From NCBI GenBank assembly GCA_002771615.1, contig PCSD01000001.1:1-16638 (forward strand): a stretch of 16,638 bases of DNA, read 5' to 3'. How positions within the stretch are numbered: the stretch's first letter is position 1; each line of letters starts with the position of its first letter. Position numbers and translations under genes: made by a program. This DNA is from Candidatus Falkowbacteria bacterium CG23_combo_of_CG06-09_8_20_14_all_49_15. GTDB lineage: Bacteria > Patescibacteriota > Patescibacteriia > Patescibacteriales > UM-FILTER-48-10. Below, one piece after another: positions 1 to 7,527 of this stretch. The notes under the pieces are model-generated. The model ran no database searches. It worked only from the letters and a program-made list of their open reading frames with translations, and was not told the origin of the DNA.

Positions 1-2
1 AT

Positions 3-58
3 AGAAATCTAACTTAGCATTATTGGCGCTTCGCGCCAAATATGTTGCGTTAGATTCT
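3..58. repeat. Imperfect palindrome resembling an integron attC site
   Basis: The outer arms AATCTAAC (6-13) and GTTAGATT (49-56) pair over 8 bp. The inner arms TTGGCGC (23-29) and GCGCCAA (33-39) pair over 7 bp around a TTC loop, with a poorly paired stretch of about 6 nt per side between the stems. The arms contain ATCTAAC, which fits the attC inverse core RYYYAAC, and GTTAGAT, which fits the core GTTRRRY. At about 50 bp it is slightly shorter than typical attC sites. No integrase gene and no second site of this type are visible, so it may equally be a REP-like hairpin or the end of an upstream transcription unit. Confidence 0.5.
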
Positions 59-112
59 GGAATCAAACTTAGTATTAACTGGCAAGCGAGGAATAAAATG
101 TGTTCTAATATA

Positions 113-124
113 GCGCCCGGGCGC
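113..124. other. Perfect 12-bp GC palindrome before the first gene
   Basis: GCGCCCGGGCGC is a perfect palindrome that ends 4 bases before the first ATG. It could be an operator or a small hairpin over the start codon, but nothing else supports a function. The rest of 59-128 has an imperfect copy (61-77) of the left arm of the upstream hairpin, and no gene. Confidence 0.3.
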
Positions 125-128
125 GATT

Positions 129-1217
129 ATGGCCATGGCCACAAAAAACCTATTGATCATCACCCAGAAGGTGGACGCCAATGACGATATACTCGGCTTT
201 TTCCATGGTTGGCTCCGGGAATTTGCCAAGCATTGGGAAAAAATCACTGTGATCTGCCTGTTCGCGGGAGGATCCGATCTGCCGGCCAATGTCAAAGTGC
301 TGTCCTTGGGCAAGGAAAAAAACAACGACGGACGCCGATCTTCCACTGTCTGGCAGAGAATCATCTATCTTTTCCGTTTTTACCGTTTTCTTTGGCAAGA
401 GCGGAAAAATTATGACGCGGTTTTCGCGCATATGAACATTGAATATGTCCTCTTGGCCGGCTGGCTGTGGCGCTTGTTACGGAAAAAAGTTTTCCTCTGG
501 TATAACCACCAGACTTGCCGCTGGCCTTGGTATTGGGGAGCGCGCTGGGCAGAAAAAGTTTTTTACACTTCGCCTTTTTCTTTTTTTTCCAAATATCCTT
601 CTGGCCGGATAATGCCGGCCGGCATTGATGCCGATCTGTTTCAGCCAGATTCATTTGTTTGTCCCGCAAAAAACTCAATCCTTTATCTGGGGCGGATCTC
701 GCCAATTAAGAATATTGAAATACTGATCGATGCGGCCAAGGTTTTAAAAGCGCAAGGGCAGGAGTTTAAAATGTCAATCGTTGGTTCTCCGTCAGCAGGT
801 CATGAGAATTATTACGAACAACTTAAGGAATTGGTGGATAAAAGTAATTTGTCAGAGGCAATAAGTTTTTTTCCCGGCCGGCCGATTAAAGATCTGCCTG
901 CCATTTACCGGCAACATCAGATTTTTGTCAATTTAACAAATTCCGGTTCACTTGATAAGACCACTCTGGAAGCCCTGGCCTGCGGTTGCCTCGCGCTTGT
1001 TTCCAACCGCAGTTTTGAACAGATTTTTCCCGACGAATATCATGAATACAGGCTTTTCCGTCCGGGCGATGCAGTTGATCTGGCGGCGAAACTGCAAACT
1101 CTTTGGTCCATATCGCCGGAATTGCTTAATGAAATAAAAAATGAAGCGCGGGAAATTGCGGTCCGAGGCCATGGCCTAAAGGTACTGGCAAAAAGATTGA
1201 AAGAGGAAATGCCATAA
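129..1217 (+). CDS. GT4-type glycosyltransferase
   Basis: This is a 362-residue GT-B fold glycosyltransferase, expected to transfer a sugar from a nucleotide donor to a lipid-linked glycan at the cytoplasmic face. The C-terminal donor-binding half is clear: PAGIDADLF near residues 163-171 is the usual (N/A)G(I/V)D..F segment, YLGRISPIKN at 186-195 is the start of the second Rossmann domain, and GSLDKTTLEALACG at 273-286 is the conserved nucleotide-sugar loop. The first glutamate of the classical E-x7-E motif is replaced by Gly, a variant known in some GT4 groups. The N-terminal half is diverged and rich in Trp and aromatic residues (about 110-140), suggesting membrane contact. An in-frame TAG at 111 limits the start to ATG 129 or ATG 135; no Shine-Dalgarno sequence is visible. 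Sugar specificity cannot be told. Confidence 0.88.
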   Translation: MAMATKNLLIITQKVDANDDILGFFHGWLREFAKHWEKITVICLFAGGSDLPANVKVLSLGKEKNNDGRRSSTVWQRIIYLFRFYRFLWQERKNYDAVFAHMNIEYVLLAGWLWRLLRKKVFLWYNHQTCRWPWYWGARWAEKVFYTSPFSFFSKYPSGRIMPAGIDADLFQPDSFVCPAKNSILYLGRISPIKNIEILIDAAKVLKAQGQEFKMSIVGSPSAGHENYYEQLKELVDKSNLSEAISFFPGRPIKDLPAIYRQHQIFVNLTNSGSLDKTTLEALACGCLALVSNRSFEQIFPDEYHEYRLFRPGDAVDLAAKLQTLWSISPELLNEIKNEAREIAVRGHGLKVLAKRLKEEMP

Positions 1218-1296
1218 AATTTTCAATCAGTGCTTATAAAAATCTGATAAATGATTAATCACGGTTTTTGTTAAATATTGGAAATTAAAGTTGGCT

Positions 1297-2421
1297 ATGG
1301 AAAATAAAATTCCTATTCTTTTTATCACGAATAAATTATTAATTGGAGGGGCAGAGCAGGTAATTGTCAATCAGATAAATTTGTTGGATAAAGAAAAATT
1401 TGCTGTTTATTTGGGGTTATTATATACCACCAACAAACCAAATAATCTTTATTTTAAAGTTAAATTGAATAATGAGTATATTGTTCATTTTTGTTTTAAT
1501 AAATTATTTGCTGGGAGGGCGTTTTGGCGTTTAGTAAAATTTTTAAAAAAGAAAAAAATTGCCATTGTTTTTTCTTCTCTTTTTGAAGCAAATTTGGTCA
1601 GTCGTTTAGCCGCGTTAATGGCCGGCGTGAAAATAAAGATCATTACCGAACAAAGTTGTTATTTTAATAAATCACGCTGGCAAATTTGGGCAGATAAATT
1701 TTTATCCTATTTTACTGATGTTATTTTGGGCGTATCCGAAGAAGTGATTGAATTTACTTCACGTCAAGAAAAAATTTCGAGAAAAAAGTTTAGGCTGATG
1801 AGACAGATTAGCGATTTGCAATTGGCGGGCGTGTTTGCCAAAAAATCTTTGCGTCAATCGCTGGGTATCCCGGAAAACGCTTTTGTGGCCATGACGCACG
1901 GACGCTTCAGTCCGGAAAAAGCCCAGCACCGGATCATCAAGGCGGCGGAAAAAATTATCGGTCAAGGCGAAAAGGGTATTTATTTCTTGATCGTGGGCAA
2001 CGGCGTTTTAGAGGAGGAGATGAGAGCGGAGATCAAAGCGAAAAATCTGGAAAATTTCGTGAAGGTGATTGCGGACGCAAAGCGGGCGAAAGAGTACCTG
2101 GCGGCGGGCGATATTTTCCTTCTGACTTCGGACCGGGAGGGGTCGCCGGTGGCTATGCTGGAAGCGATGAACGCGGGCTTGTTCGCGGTCGCTTCGGCGG
2201 TCGGCGGCGTGCCGGATGTTTTGGGCGATGGCGCGGGCGGGATCATGGTCAAGCCGGGCGATATTGGCGCCTTGGCGGAAAAAATCGTCTGGTGCCGGGA
2301 CCATAAGGATTTATTGGCCGGCAAAAAAGAAATAATCAAAGAAATCGCGCGGAAAAACAGCGGTGATATCAGGGAGTTGGAAGCGATTTTGCTGGATTTA
2401 TGGCGGAAAAAAGCGGGATAA
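1297..2421 (+). CDS. GT4-type glycosyltransferase with composition mosaic
   Basis: This is a 374-residue GT-B glycosyltransferase. GGAE at residues 17-20 is the N-terminal glycine-rich loop, GVSEEV at 145-150 ends the N-terminal domain, HGRFSPEKA at 201-209 opens the donor domain, and EGSPVAMLE at 281-289 is a complete E-x7-E motif followed by GGVPDVL. ATG 1297 is preferred to an in-frame TTG at 1291. A 79-bp AT-rich gap, the largest in this block, separates it from the upstream gene. Base composition changes sharply inside the gene: 1441-1500 has 8 G/C of 60, while 2101-2160 has 39 of 60. The change falls near 1800-1860, around residues 168-188, where the two GT-B domains join. This suggests a recombinant gene with an acquired acceptor-binding half. 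Confidence 0.9.
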   Translation: MENKIPILFITNKLLIGGAEQVIVNQINLLDKEKFAVYLGLLYTTNKPNNLYFKVKLNNEYIVHFCFNKLFAGRAFWRLVKFLKKKKIAIVFSSLFEANLVSRLAALMAGVKIKIITEQSCYFNKSRWQIWADKFLSYFTDVILGVSEEVIEFTSRQEKISRKKFRLMRQISDLQLAGVFAKKSLRQSLGIPENAFVAMTHGRFSPEKAQHRIIKAAEKIIGQGEKGIYFLIVGNGVLEEEMRAEIKAKNLENFVKVIADAKRAKEYLAAGDIFLLTSDREGSPVAMLEAMNAGLFAVASAVGGVPDVLGDGAGGIMVKPGDIGALAEKIVWCRDHKDLLAGKKEIIKEIARKNSGDIRELEAILLDLWRKKAG

Positions 2422-2451
2422 ATTTTTATCATTGATAACGATTTGATAACG

Positions 2452-3357
2452 ATGCGAAAATACTATCCGAAACAATTAGTCAAGCCCTTGGTCTGCTTGA
2501 AAGATAAACAGGGATTAATAATCGGCAACCTGGAAAAGGCCGCTGATGATGGCATAACGGAGGGCGAGCTTGTTTGTCCGGTTTGCCATAGCCGTTATCC
2601 GATCAGGCAGGGGATTTTAGATTTTAGCAATCAGCAAAATGAATTGCCAGAGGAAATGCGAATCGAAGTCGCGGCGCGCGATCAGGCCGCGGGCGGTTAT
2701 GACAAAAAACTGGCCAGCCGCTATTACCGGGAAATTCCTTCAACGTTAAAAGCGCTTGGTGATTTTCGCGGTCAACGGATAATCGAGTACGGTTGCGGCA
2801 CCGGTCGCTTAACCGCGGAATTGGCTGGCGCGGAGCAGTTTTTAGCGATTGATTTTTCCCGGGCCTCGCTTTTAAAGTTACAAGAGAAAATAAGCGGTCC
2901 GGCGGCGCTTGGTGCGGCGCTTGGCGACATCGTCCAGTTTAAAACCGCGCCGGATTATTTTGACCTGGCTTTGTCAGCGCAGGTAATTGAGCATATCCCG
3001 GACGCGGCCAAGCGGCGTGAGTTTTTCGAGAACGTGCGCGAGACCTTGAAGTCGGGCGGCAAATTTGTCTGCACCGCCTATCATTACGATTATCGGCGCC
3101 GGCGGGCCGGCCAGCCGCAGGAAGGTTTTCATCCTTCCGGAATTTTTTACCATTATTTTACGGGAAAAGAATTAAAGCAGGAATTATCCGCGGTTTTTCC
3201 GTCCGTTAAAATTAAACTAATCGATATCAGCTGGCCTTTGGTTTGGCGCCTGGGTTTGCCGGCGCGTTTTGAAGGGTCCTTGTCTCGTTTGGCCGAGCGT
3301 TTGCCCGGCATCCGGCAATTGGGCCATTTGGTTTTAGCCGAAGTGCGTAAGCGATAA
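2452..3357 (+). CDS. Class I SAM methyltransferase with Trm112-like zinc ribbon
   Basis: This is a 301-residue protein with two parts. Residues about 11-58 look like a Trm112/UPF0434-type zinc ribbon, with LVCLKD near 13-18 and CPVC at 42-45 followed by YPIRQGILDF; the first knuckle has only one Cys, so metal binding may be weakened. Residues about 100-210 form a class I SAM methyltransferase: IIEYGCGTGRL (110-120) is motif I, LAIDFS (131-136) the acidic motif II, and SAQVIEHIPD (175-184) the post-I/IV segment. It probably methylates a sugar or other part of the surface glycan. ATG 2452 is chosen over an in-frame TTG at 2443. Spacing to neighbours is 30 and 11 bp, so it is probably cotranscribed with them. 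Confidence 0.85.
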   Translation: MRKYYPKQLVKPLVCLKDKQGLIIGNLEKAADDGITEGELVCPVCHSRYPIRQGILDFSNQQNELPEEMRIEVAARDQAAGGYDKKLASRYYREIPSTLKALGDFRGQRIIEYGCGTGRLTAELAGAEQFLAIDFSRASLLKLQEKISGPAALGAALGDIVQFKTAPDYFDLALSAQVIEHIPDAAKRREFFENVRETLKSGGKFVCTAYHYDYRRRRAGQPQEGFHPSGIFYHYFTGKELKQELSAVFPSVKIKLIDISWPLVWRLGLPARFEGSLSRLAERLPGIRQLGHLVLAEVRKR

Positions 3358-3368
3358 TTTTTTATTAT

Positions 3369-4088
3369 ATGTTAAGATATGATTGGGGCATAATTTTTAA
3401 AAAATGCTGGGTTTGGTATGCCGATCCTTTTGAAGTTCCCGGCGTAGCCATGGCGAATTTTTTTTCCTACCATCAGTCCGACATCCCGGGTTTTCGCGCT
3501 AAAAAGGGCTTAACCACTGTCATCGGTTTAGAAGCTGATTTGGATGAAATTTGGAACCGGCTGCGAAAAGGTTTTATCCGCAAGCAGATCGCGCGCGGCG
3601 AGCGCAATGGCATAGAAATCAGGCCGAACCGGGACTTTAAAGCCTTCCGCCGCGTTTACCAATCCTTCCGTCAGGCTAAAGGATTGGGCAAAGACCGGCT
3701 TAAACCGGTATTGGAAAACGGCCGTCAGTATTTAGCTTATTATCAAGACAAATTGTTGGCCGGTGGTTTGTTCATTGAAGATGAAAAATACAGCCGGGCT
3801 TGGGCCTTATCGTCTTTTCGTTTTGGCCAGGACGGCCGCCTGCGGGAAATTGTTGGCCAGGCCAACCGCCTGCTGATTTGGGAGGCAATTAAAGACGCGC
3901 GCGTCCGCGGCCTTAAACAACTTGATTTGGGCGGTATTTCCCCGGACGCGGCCAATCCGGAATTGCGCAGTTTATCTGAATTCAAGGAAGCCTTCGGCGG
4001 CGCGCGGCAGGATTGTTATTATTATCATAAGATATATTCCCCGGCGCTAAAGGCCCTGATCAAGCTGAAAGAGATAATCAAGCGATAA
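3369..4088 (+). CDS. FemAB/GNAT-like acyl- or aminoacyltransferase
   Basis: This 239-residue protein resembles the FemAB and Acetyltransf_6 (GNAT-fold) group. The diagnostic region is the C-terminal third: NRLLIWEAIKDARVRGL (about 166-182), then QLDLGGI (184-190), then a Phe-Lys-x(2)-Phe-Gly-Gly segment (FKEAFGG, 205-211). These correspond to the FemAB pattern in which an acyl-CoA or aminoacyl-tRNA pocket is followed by a conserved D-x-G-G and an FK..FGG. FemAB members join amino acids to peptidoglycan precursors, while relatives in polysaccharide clusters are thought to acylate sugars; context here favours glycan modification. The N-terminal 45 residues are unusual and aromatic-rich. The gene lies 11 bp after a methyltransferase and 4 bp before a deacetylase. 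The substrate is unknown. Confidence 0.75.
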   Translation: MLRYDWGIIFKKCWVWYADPFEVPGVAMANFFSYHQSDIPGFRAKKGLTTVIGLEADLDEIWNRLRKGFIRKQIARGERNGIEIRPNRDFKAFRRVYQSFRQAKGLGKDRLKPVLENGRQYLAYYQDKLLAGGLFIEDEKYSRAWALSSFRFGQDGRLREIVGQANRLLIWEAIKDARVRGLKQLDLGGISPDAANPELRSLSEFKEAFGGARQDCYYYHKIYSPALKALIKLKEIIKR

Positions 4089-4092
4089 TAAT

Positions 4093-5037
4093 ATGCATTT
4101 TATAATTACCGTTGATACGGAAGCGGACGACCAGTGGCGGGAAAACAGGGGAATAACTTGCCGAAATATAGAATATCTGCCTCGGTTCCAGGAATTGTGC
4201 GAGCGCTATGGTTTTATTCCGACTTATTTTACGACCTATGAAATAGCGGCCGACCCGGACGCGGTAAAAACATTAAAACCCTGGCAGGATAATGGTCGGG
4301 CCGAGATCGGCGCGCATCTGCACCCCTGGACCACGCCGCCGCTTGCTTCGGAAAAAAAATCAGAGCATTGTTTTCCGAGTGAATTAGCTGATGAAGTGCT
4401 AAAAAACAAATTGATCAATCTGACCGAAATCATTGAAAAGAATTTCGGGCGGCGGCCGACGAGCTATCGGGCTGGGCGCTGGGGATTTGATGGCCGGCAG
4501 GCCGGTCTGCTGTCCGAGCTGGGATATCTGGCCGACTCTTCCATCACTCCGAAAATAAACTGGTCAAAAGAATCAGGCCGGAGCGAGCGCGTTGGCGGTC
4601 CGGATTTCCGCCTGGCACCGCTCGGCCCGCACCGGCTCGCAAGCGGACTTTTGGAAGTGCCGATGACGATTCTTTTTACCGGACTTATTAAGAAAGAAAA
4701 GTCGGCTTGGAGTAAAAAATTTTTAGCACTGCCCGGCGGCTGGCCGAAAAAGATTATTAACCGTTTATTTTTTCGGCAGAAGTGGCTAAGGATTTTCGCG
4801 AACAGCACGCTCAGGGACTGGGAGCAGATTTATCGGTCGGCGATTTTGAACGGTTTGCCCGCTCTCGTTTTCATGATCCATTCATCCGAGCTGATGCCGG
4901 GCGGCAGTCCGTACGCGCGGGATGAAAAAGCGGTTGAACATGTTTACGGCCAGCTTGAGCAGATATTCGGTTTGTATAAAAAATACGGGCTTAAAGGATC
5001 CGGTTTATCGGATTTTGCCCGGAATTATAAAAATTAA
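4093..5037 (+). CDS. WalW-like polysaccharide deacetylase
   Basis: This is a 314-residue NodB-homology (CE4-like) protein of the WalW type found in surface-polysaccharide clusters. DTEAD (residues 8-12) replaces the usual TFDDG acid motif, GAHLHPW (73-79) supplies the metal-binding histidines, SYRAGRWGF (124-132) is the equivalent of motif 3, and MIHSSELMPGG (261-271) carries the late catalytic histidine. There is no signal peptide, so it probably acts in the cytoplasm on a lipid-linked or nucleotide-linked glycan. Members of this family often lack a proven activity, so de-N-acetylation is inferred. It starts 4 bp after the FemAB-like gene and ends 11 bp before a methyltransferase, consistent with one operon. 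Confidence 0.85.
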   Translation: MHFIITVDTEADDQWRENRGITCRNIEYLPRFQELCERYGFIPTYFTTYEIAADPDAVKTLKPWQDNGRAEIGAHLHPWTTPPLASEKKSEHCFPSELADEVLKNKLINLTEIIEKNFGRRPTSYRAGRWGFDGRQAGLLSELGYLADSSITPKINWSKESGRSERVGGPDFRLAPLGPHRLASGLLEVPMTILFTGLIKKEKSAWSKKFLALPGGWPKKIINRLFFRQKWLRIFANSTLRDWEQIYRSAILNGLPALVFMIHSSELMPGGSPYARDEKAVEHVYGQLEQIFGLYKKYGLKGSGLSDFARNYKN

Positions 5038-5048
5038 ACAATATATTT

Positions 5049-5801
5049 ATGGCCGAAGAAAATAATTTTTTTCCGCATGAAGCGAAATGGAACAAGGAAA
5101 AAGTAAGCCGGTTTTGGGATTATTTTGCCCATAATCAGGAATTGGTCGATCTGGCCTTTGCCCGGGAAGCCGGCAACGAGATAATCGATCTGCTTGAGCC
5201 ATATATCGAAAGAAACGGGCGCAATCTTGATTACGGCTGCGGCACCGGGCATCTGCTCGGGTATTTGTTCGCCCGCGGCTATAACGGCGCCGGGCTTGAT
5301 TCCTCGGCCGAATCAATCAAGAAAATGGAAGAAAAATATAACGGGAACAGGCATTTTCAGGGAGCGGTTTTAAGTTCCGGCATCCCTAATCCGATAAAAG
5401 ACAGCAATTTTGATTTTTGTTTTTTTCTGGAAACCATCGAGCATATTCTGCCCAATGAGCTTGATCTTAATCTGAAGGAAATAAACCGGCTGTTAAAACC
5501 CGGCGGGTATTTATTCGTTTCCACGCCGAACAAGGAAAAATTGGACAGGAATAAAGTAATATGTCCGGATTGCGGCTGTATTTTTCATCGGGTACAGCAT
5601 ATGAATAGTTTTAATGTTGAAACTTTAAGTAATATTATGCGTCGCAACGGCTTTGAGACGGTTTTTTGCCGGGAAGTTTTTCTCGGCATCAATAAAGGAT
5701 GGTTCAATAAAGCCAAAAAAATCGCCAATCAGGTAAGAAATTTTTGGTTTAAAACTCCGCCTAATTTGCCCCATTTGATTTATCTGGGAAAGAAGAAATA
5801 A
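5049..5801 (+). CDS. Class I SAM methyltransferase with Cys/His insert
   Basis: This is a 250-residue methyltransferase of the Methyltransf_11/23 kind. LDYGCGTGHLLG (60-71) is motif I, AGLDSSAES (81-89) motif II, FLETIEHILP (126-135) motif IV, and LLKPGGYLFVSTPNKEKL (148-165) the common motif V/VI strand. A compact insert follows: CPDCGC at 172-177 and FHRVQHM at 179-185, whose three cysteines and two histidines look like a metal site. Several sugar methyltransferases from O-antigen regions have a similar CPxC...H..QH patch, where it shapes the acceptor site, but the exact role is not known to me. This is the last gene before a 141-bp gap, so it may end the first transcription unit. Confidence 0.85.
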   Translation: MAEENNFFPHEAKWNKEKVSRFWDYFAHNQELVDLAFAREAGNEIIDLLEPYIERNGRNLDYGCGTGHLLGYLFARGYNGAGLDSSAESIKKMEEKYNGNRHFQGAVLSSGIPNPIKDSNFDFCFFLETIEHILPNELDLNLKEINRLLKPGGYLFVSTPNKEKLDRNKVICPDCGCIFHRVQHMNSFNVETLSNIMRRNGFETVFCREVFLGINKGWFNKAKKIANQVRNFWFKTPPNLPHLIYLGKKK

Positions 5802-5942
5802 AAATTGTACGATTTATTCGGTTGTAGTTTAAATAAGTTTAAGTATTGATAACTAAAAAAATCATAACGGCCTTGAAAATAAAAATTTTTTAGTAATTGC
5901 ATAAATTTGTAAGCAATTTTTGAAAAATCAAGCCAATATCAA
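5802..5942. other. AT-rich gap, possible transcription boundary
   Basis: This 141-bp stretch has no credible gene. AATTGC (5896-5901) and GCAATT (5914-5919) can pair across 12 nt and are followed by T residues, a weak terminator-like arrangement. TTGTAC and TTTAAA near 5807 and 5830 are separated by 17 nt and could be a poor sigma-70-type promoter. Neither is convincing. The gap is the largest in the window, so if the cluster is split into transcripts this is a natural place. Confidence 0.3.
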
Positions 5943-7094
5943 ATGAAAATATATTATCTCGCCAACGCGCGCCTGCCAACTGAAAAAGCGCATGGCTATC
6001 AAATCTGCAAAATGTGCGCCGAATTCGCGCGCGCCGGCGCGACCGTTATTTTGATCGCGCCCGACCGGGCCCGGCCGGGCGACGGTGATATTTTTTCCTA
6101 TTACGGCTTGGAGCGGAATTTCACGGTCAAATTACTGCCTTTGCCGGCTTATCCCCGGCTGGAGGGCTGGCTCGGTCCGCGCTGGCCTTACCGTTTGCTG
6201 AATTGGCATTTTTTATATAAGCTGGCGTGCCAAACAATAGAAAAAGACGCGGTTGTCTATACGCGCCAGCCGGAGATCGCCCGGCTTTTCGGCCGCCGCG
6301 GCTGGCGTAGTATCCTGGAAGCACACAGCCTGCCAATCGGACAGGGAAAATCATTTCGTCGCGCCCTGCAACATATTGAAAGATTCATCGTAGTCACACG
6401 CACGCTGGGCGATCAACTGCAAACCCTGGGCGTGCCGGCGGAAAAGATTATTTGGGCCCCGGACGGGGTTGATCTGAAAATTTTCGCGCAACCGCTTAAT
6501 AAAAAAACCGCGCGGTCGGATTTTGGTCTGCCGCTGGATAAAATTATTCTCGGTTATACTGGCAGTTTCCGGACCATGGGCGAAGACAAGGGGATCGGGG
6601 ATATTTTAGCGGCTTTAGCGAAATTAGATGCACAATATTATTTCGCGGCCGTGGGCGGAAATGAGGCGGATATTAAAGATTACAAAATTATTGCCAAAAA
6701 TCTTGGCGTGTCGGAGAGGACAGCTTTTCGGGCGCGCGTCAATCTTCAACAATTATCCCGTTTTCAGCAGGCTTGCGATATTCTGTTAATGCCGTTTCCC
6801 GATATCCGGCATTACCGTGAACATATGTCACCCTTGAAAATGTTTGAGTATATGGCGAGCGGCCGGCCGATCATTGCTTCGGATTTGCCCAGCATCAGAG
6901 AGATATTAAATGAAAGCAATTGTTTGTTGGTTAAACCGAATGATCCAGCGGATTTGGCCGAAAAGATTAGGTTGCTGGCCACGGACAAAAATCTGGCCGA
7001 TCGTCTGGCGGTCCGGGCGCAACAAGACGCCAAACAGTATGATTGGAGGAAGAGAGCGGAGAAGATATTAAAGTTTATTGACAAAACCTCTTAA
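5943..7094 (+). CDS. GT4-type glycosyltransferase
   Basis: This is a 383-residue GT-B glycosyltransferase. The N-terminal domain opens with MKIYYLANARLPTEKAHGYQ, where the PTEKAHG segment is the acceptor-side glycine loop. The donor domain contains APDGVDLKIF (172-181), LGYTGSFRTMGEDKG (203-217), and SPLKMFEYMASGRPII (296-311), the conserved nucleotide-sugar loop in its SPLKxFEYMA form. SDLPSIREIL follows, as in many GT4 enzymes of exopolysaccharide clusters. The start ATG has no Shine-Dalgarno sequence. Its stop codon (7092-7094) overlaps by two bases the left arm of the inverted repeat that surrounds the next gene. The sugar transferred cannot be predicted. Confidence 0.9.
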   Translation: MKIYYLANARLPTEKAHGYQICKMCAEFARAGATVILIAPDRARPGDGDIFSYYGLERNFTVKLLPLPAYPRLEGWLGPRWPYRLLNWHFLYKLACQTIEKDAVVYTRQPEIARLFGRRGWRSILEAHSLPIGQGKSFRRALQHIERFIVVTRTLGDQLQTLGVPAEKIIWAPDGVDLKIFAQPLNKKTARSDFGLPLDKIILGYTGSFRTMGEDKGIGDILAALAKLDAQYYFAAVGGNEADIKDYKIIAKNLGVSERTAFRARVNLQQLSRFQQACDILLMPFPDIRHYREHMSPLKMFEYMASGRPIIASDLPSIREILNESNCLLVKPNDPADLAEKIRLLATDKNLADRLAVRAQQDAKQYDWRKRAEKILKFIDKTS

Positions 7095-7130
7095 TTTACG
7101 AATTTTCAATTTTCAATTTACAATTAATTT
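7093..7130. repeat. Left arm of inverted repeat around four-helix-bundle gene
   Basis: This 38-nt AT-rich arm starts inside the stop codon of the upstream glycosyltransferase. Its first 19 bases (7093-7111) are the exact reverse complement of 7540-7558, and its last 11 bases (7120-7130) are the exact reverse complement of 7528-7538. The arms differ mainly by a 7-base TTCAATT duplication in this copy. Confidence 0.85.
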
Positions 7131-7151
7131 CCAAATGCCTGAATTTTCAAT

Positions 7152-7514
7152 ATGCCGGTTAACAAAGATTATGATTTAGAGGAGCGTCTGGCTAAATTTG
7201 CCGAAAAAGTCATTAAAACGATGCAGAAAATACCGCAGAATGCCATTAATTCGCGCATGATCAGCCAGATTGTCGCTTCCGCCGGTTCATCCGGCGCGAA
7301 TTACAGTGAAGCCAATGAAGCGGAAAGCAAAAAAGATTTTACCCATAAAGCCAATATCGTAAAAAAGGAGTTAAAAGAAACCAAACATTGGTTAAGATTA
7401 TTAGCCTGTGCTAATCCAGACTTAAAAGAAGAATTCAGAAATCTTTGGCGCGAAAACCACGAACTGCTTTTGATTTTTTCGAAAATAATCAACTCTTGCC
7501 GGAAGAAAAACTGA
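7152..7514 (+). CDS. Four-helix-bundle protein (TIGR02436, 23S rRNA IVS-protein family)
   Basis: This is a 120-residue, wholly helical protein with no membrane segment. Its core closely matches the TIGR02436 pattern: Ser-Gly-Ala-Asn-Tyr-Ser-Glu-Ala-Asn-Glu-Ala-Glu-Ser near residues 47-59, then DFTHKANIVKKELKETKHWL (62-81) and a leucine-rich last helix. The family was first met in ORFs inside 23S rRNA intervening sequences, and is also related in fold to Avd, the accessory protein of diversity-generating retroelements; neither an rRNA nor a reverse transcriptase is present here. It is often annotated as S23 ribosomal protein, which is misleading. The function is unknown; nucleic-acid binding is plausible because such bundles are basic. 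It lies 57 bp after and 62 bp before its neighbours, inside an inverted repeat that only this gene has. Confidence 0.88.
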   Translation: MPVNKDYDLEERLAKFAEKVIKTMQKIPQNAINSRMISQIVASAGSSGANYSEANEAESKKDFTHKANIVKKELKETKHWLRLLACANPDLKEEFRNLWRENHELLLIFSKIINSCRKKN

Positions 7515-7527
7515 ACATTAGAAAATT

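Noticed and set aside
1252..1261. TGATTAATCA palindrome as an operator
   Set aside because: A 10-bp AT-rich palindrome is expected by chance in such sequence and no regulator gene or promoter lies nearby.
1291..1296. TTG start for the second glycosyltransferase
   Set aside because: An ATG lies two codons downstream and the conserved N-terminus begins after it; no ribosome site favours the TTG. The same reasoning applies to TTG 2443.
1980..2432. Long minus-strand open frames, for example 1980-2432, 13291-13782 and 15772-16290
   Set aside because: They are antisense to well-supported glycosyltransferase and methyltransferase genes, show no domain-like sequence and arise from GC-rich codon use.
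7152..7514. Ribosomal protein or diversity-generating retroelement accessory gene
   Set aside because: The S23 label comes from rRNA intervening sequences, and no rRNA, reverse transcriptase, template or variable repeat is present in the window.
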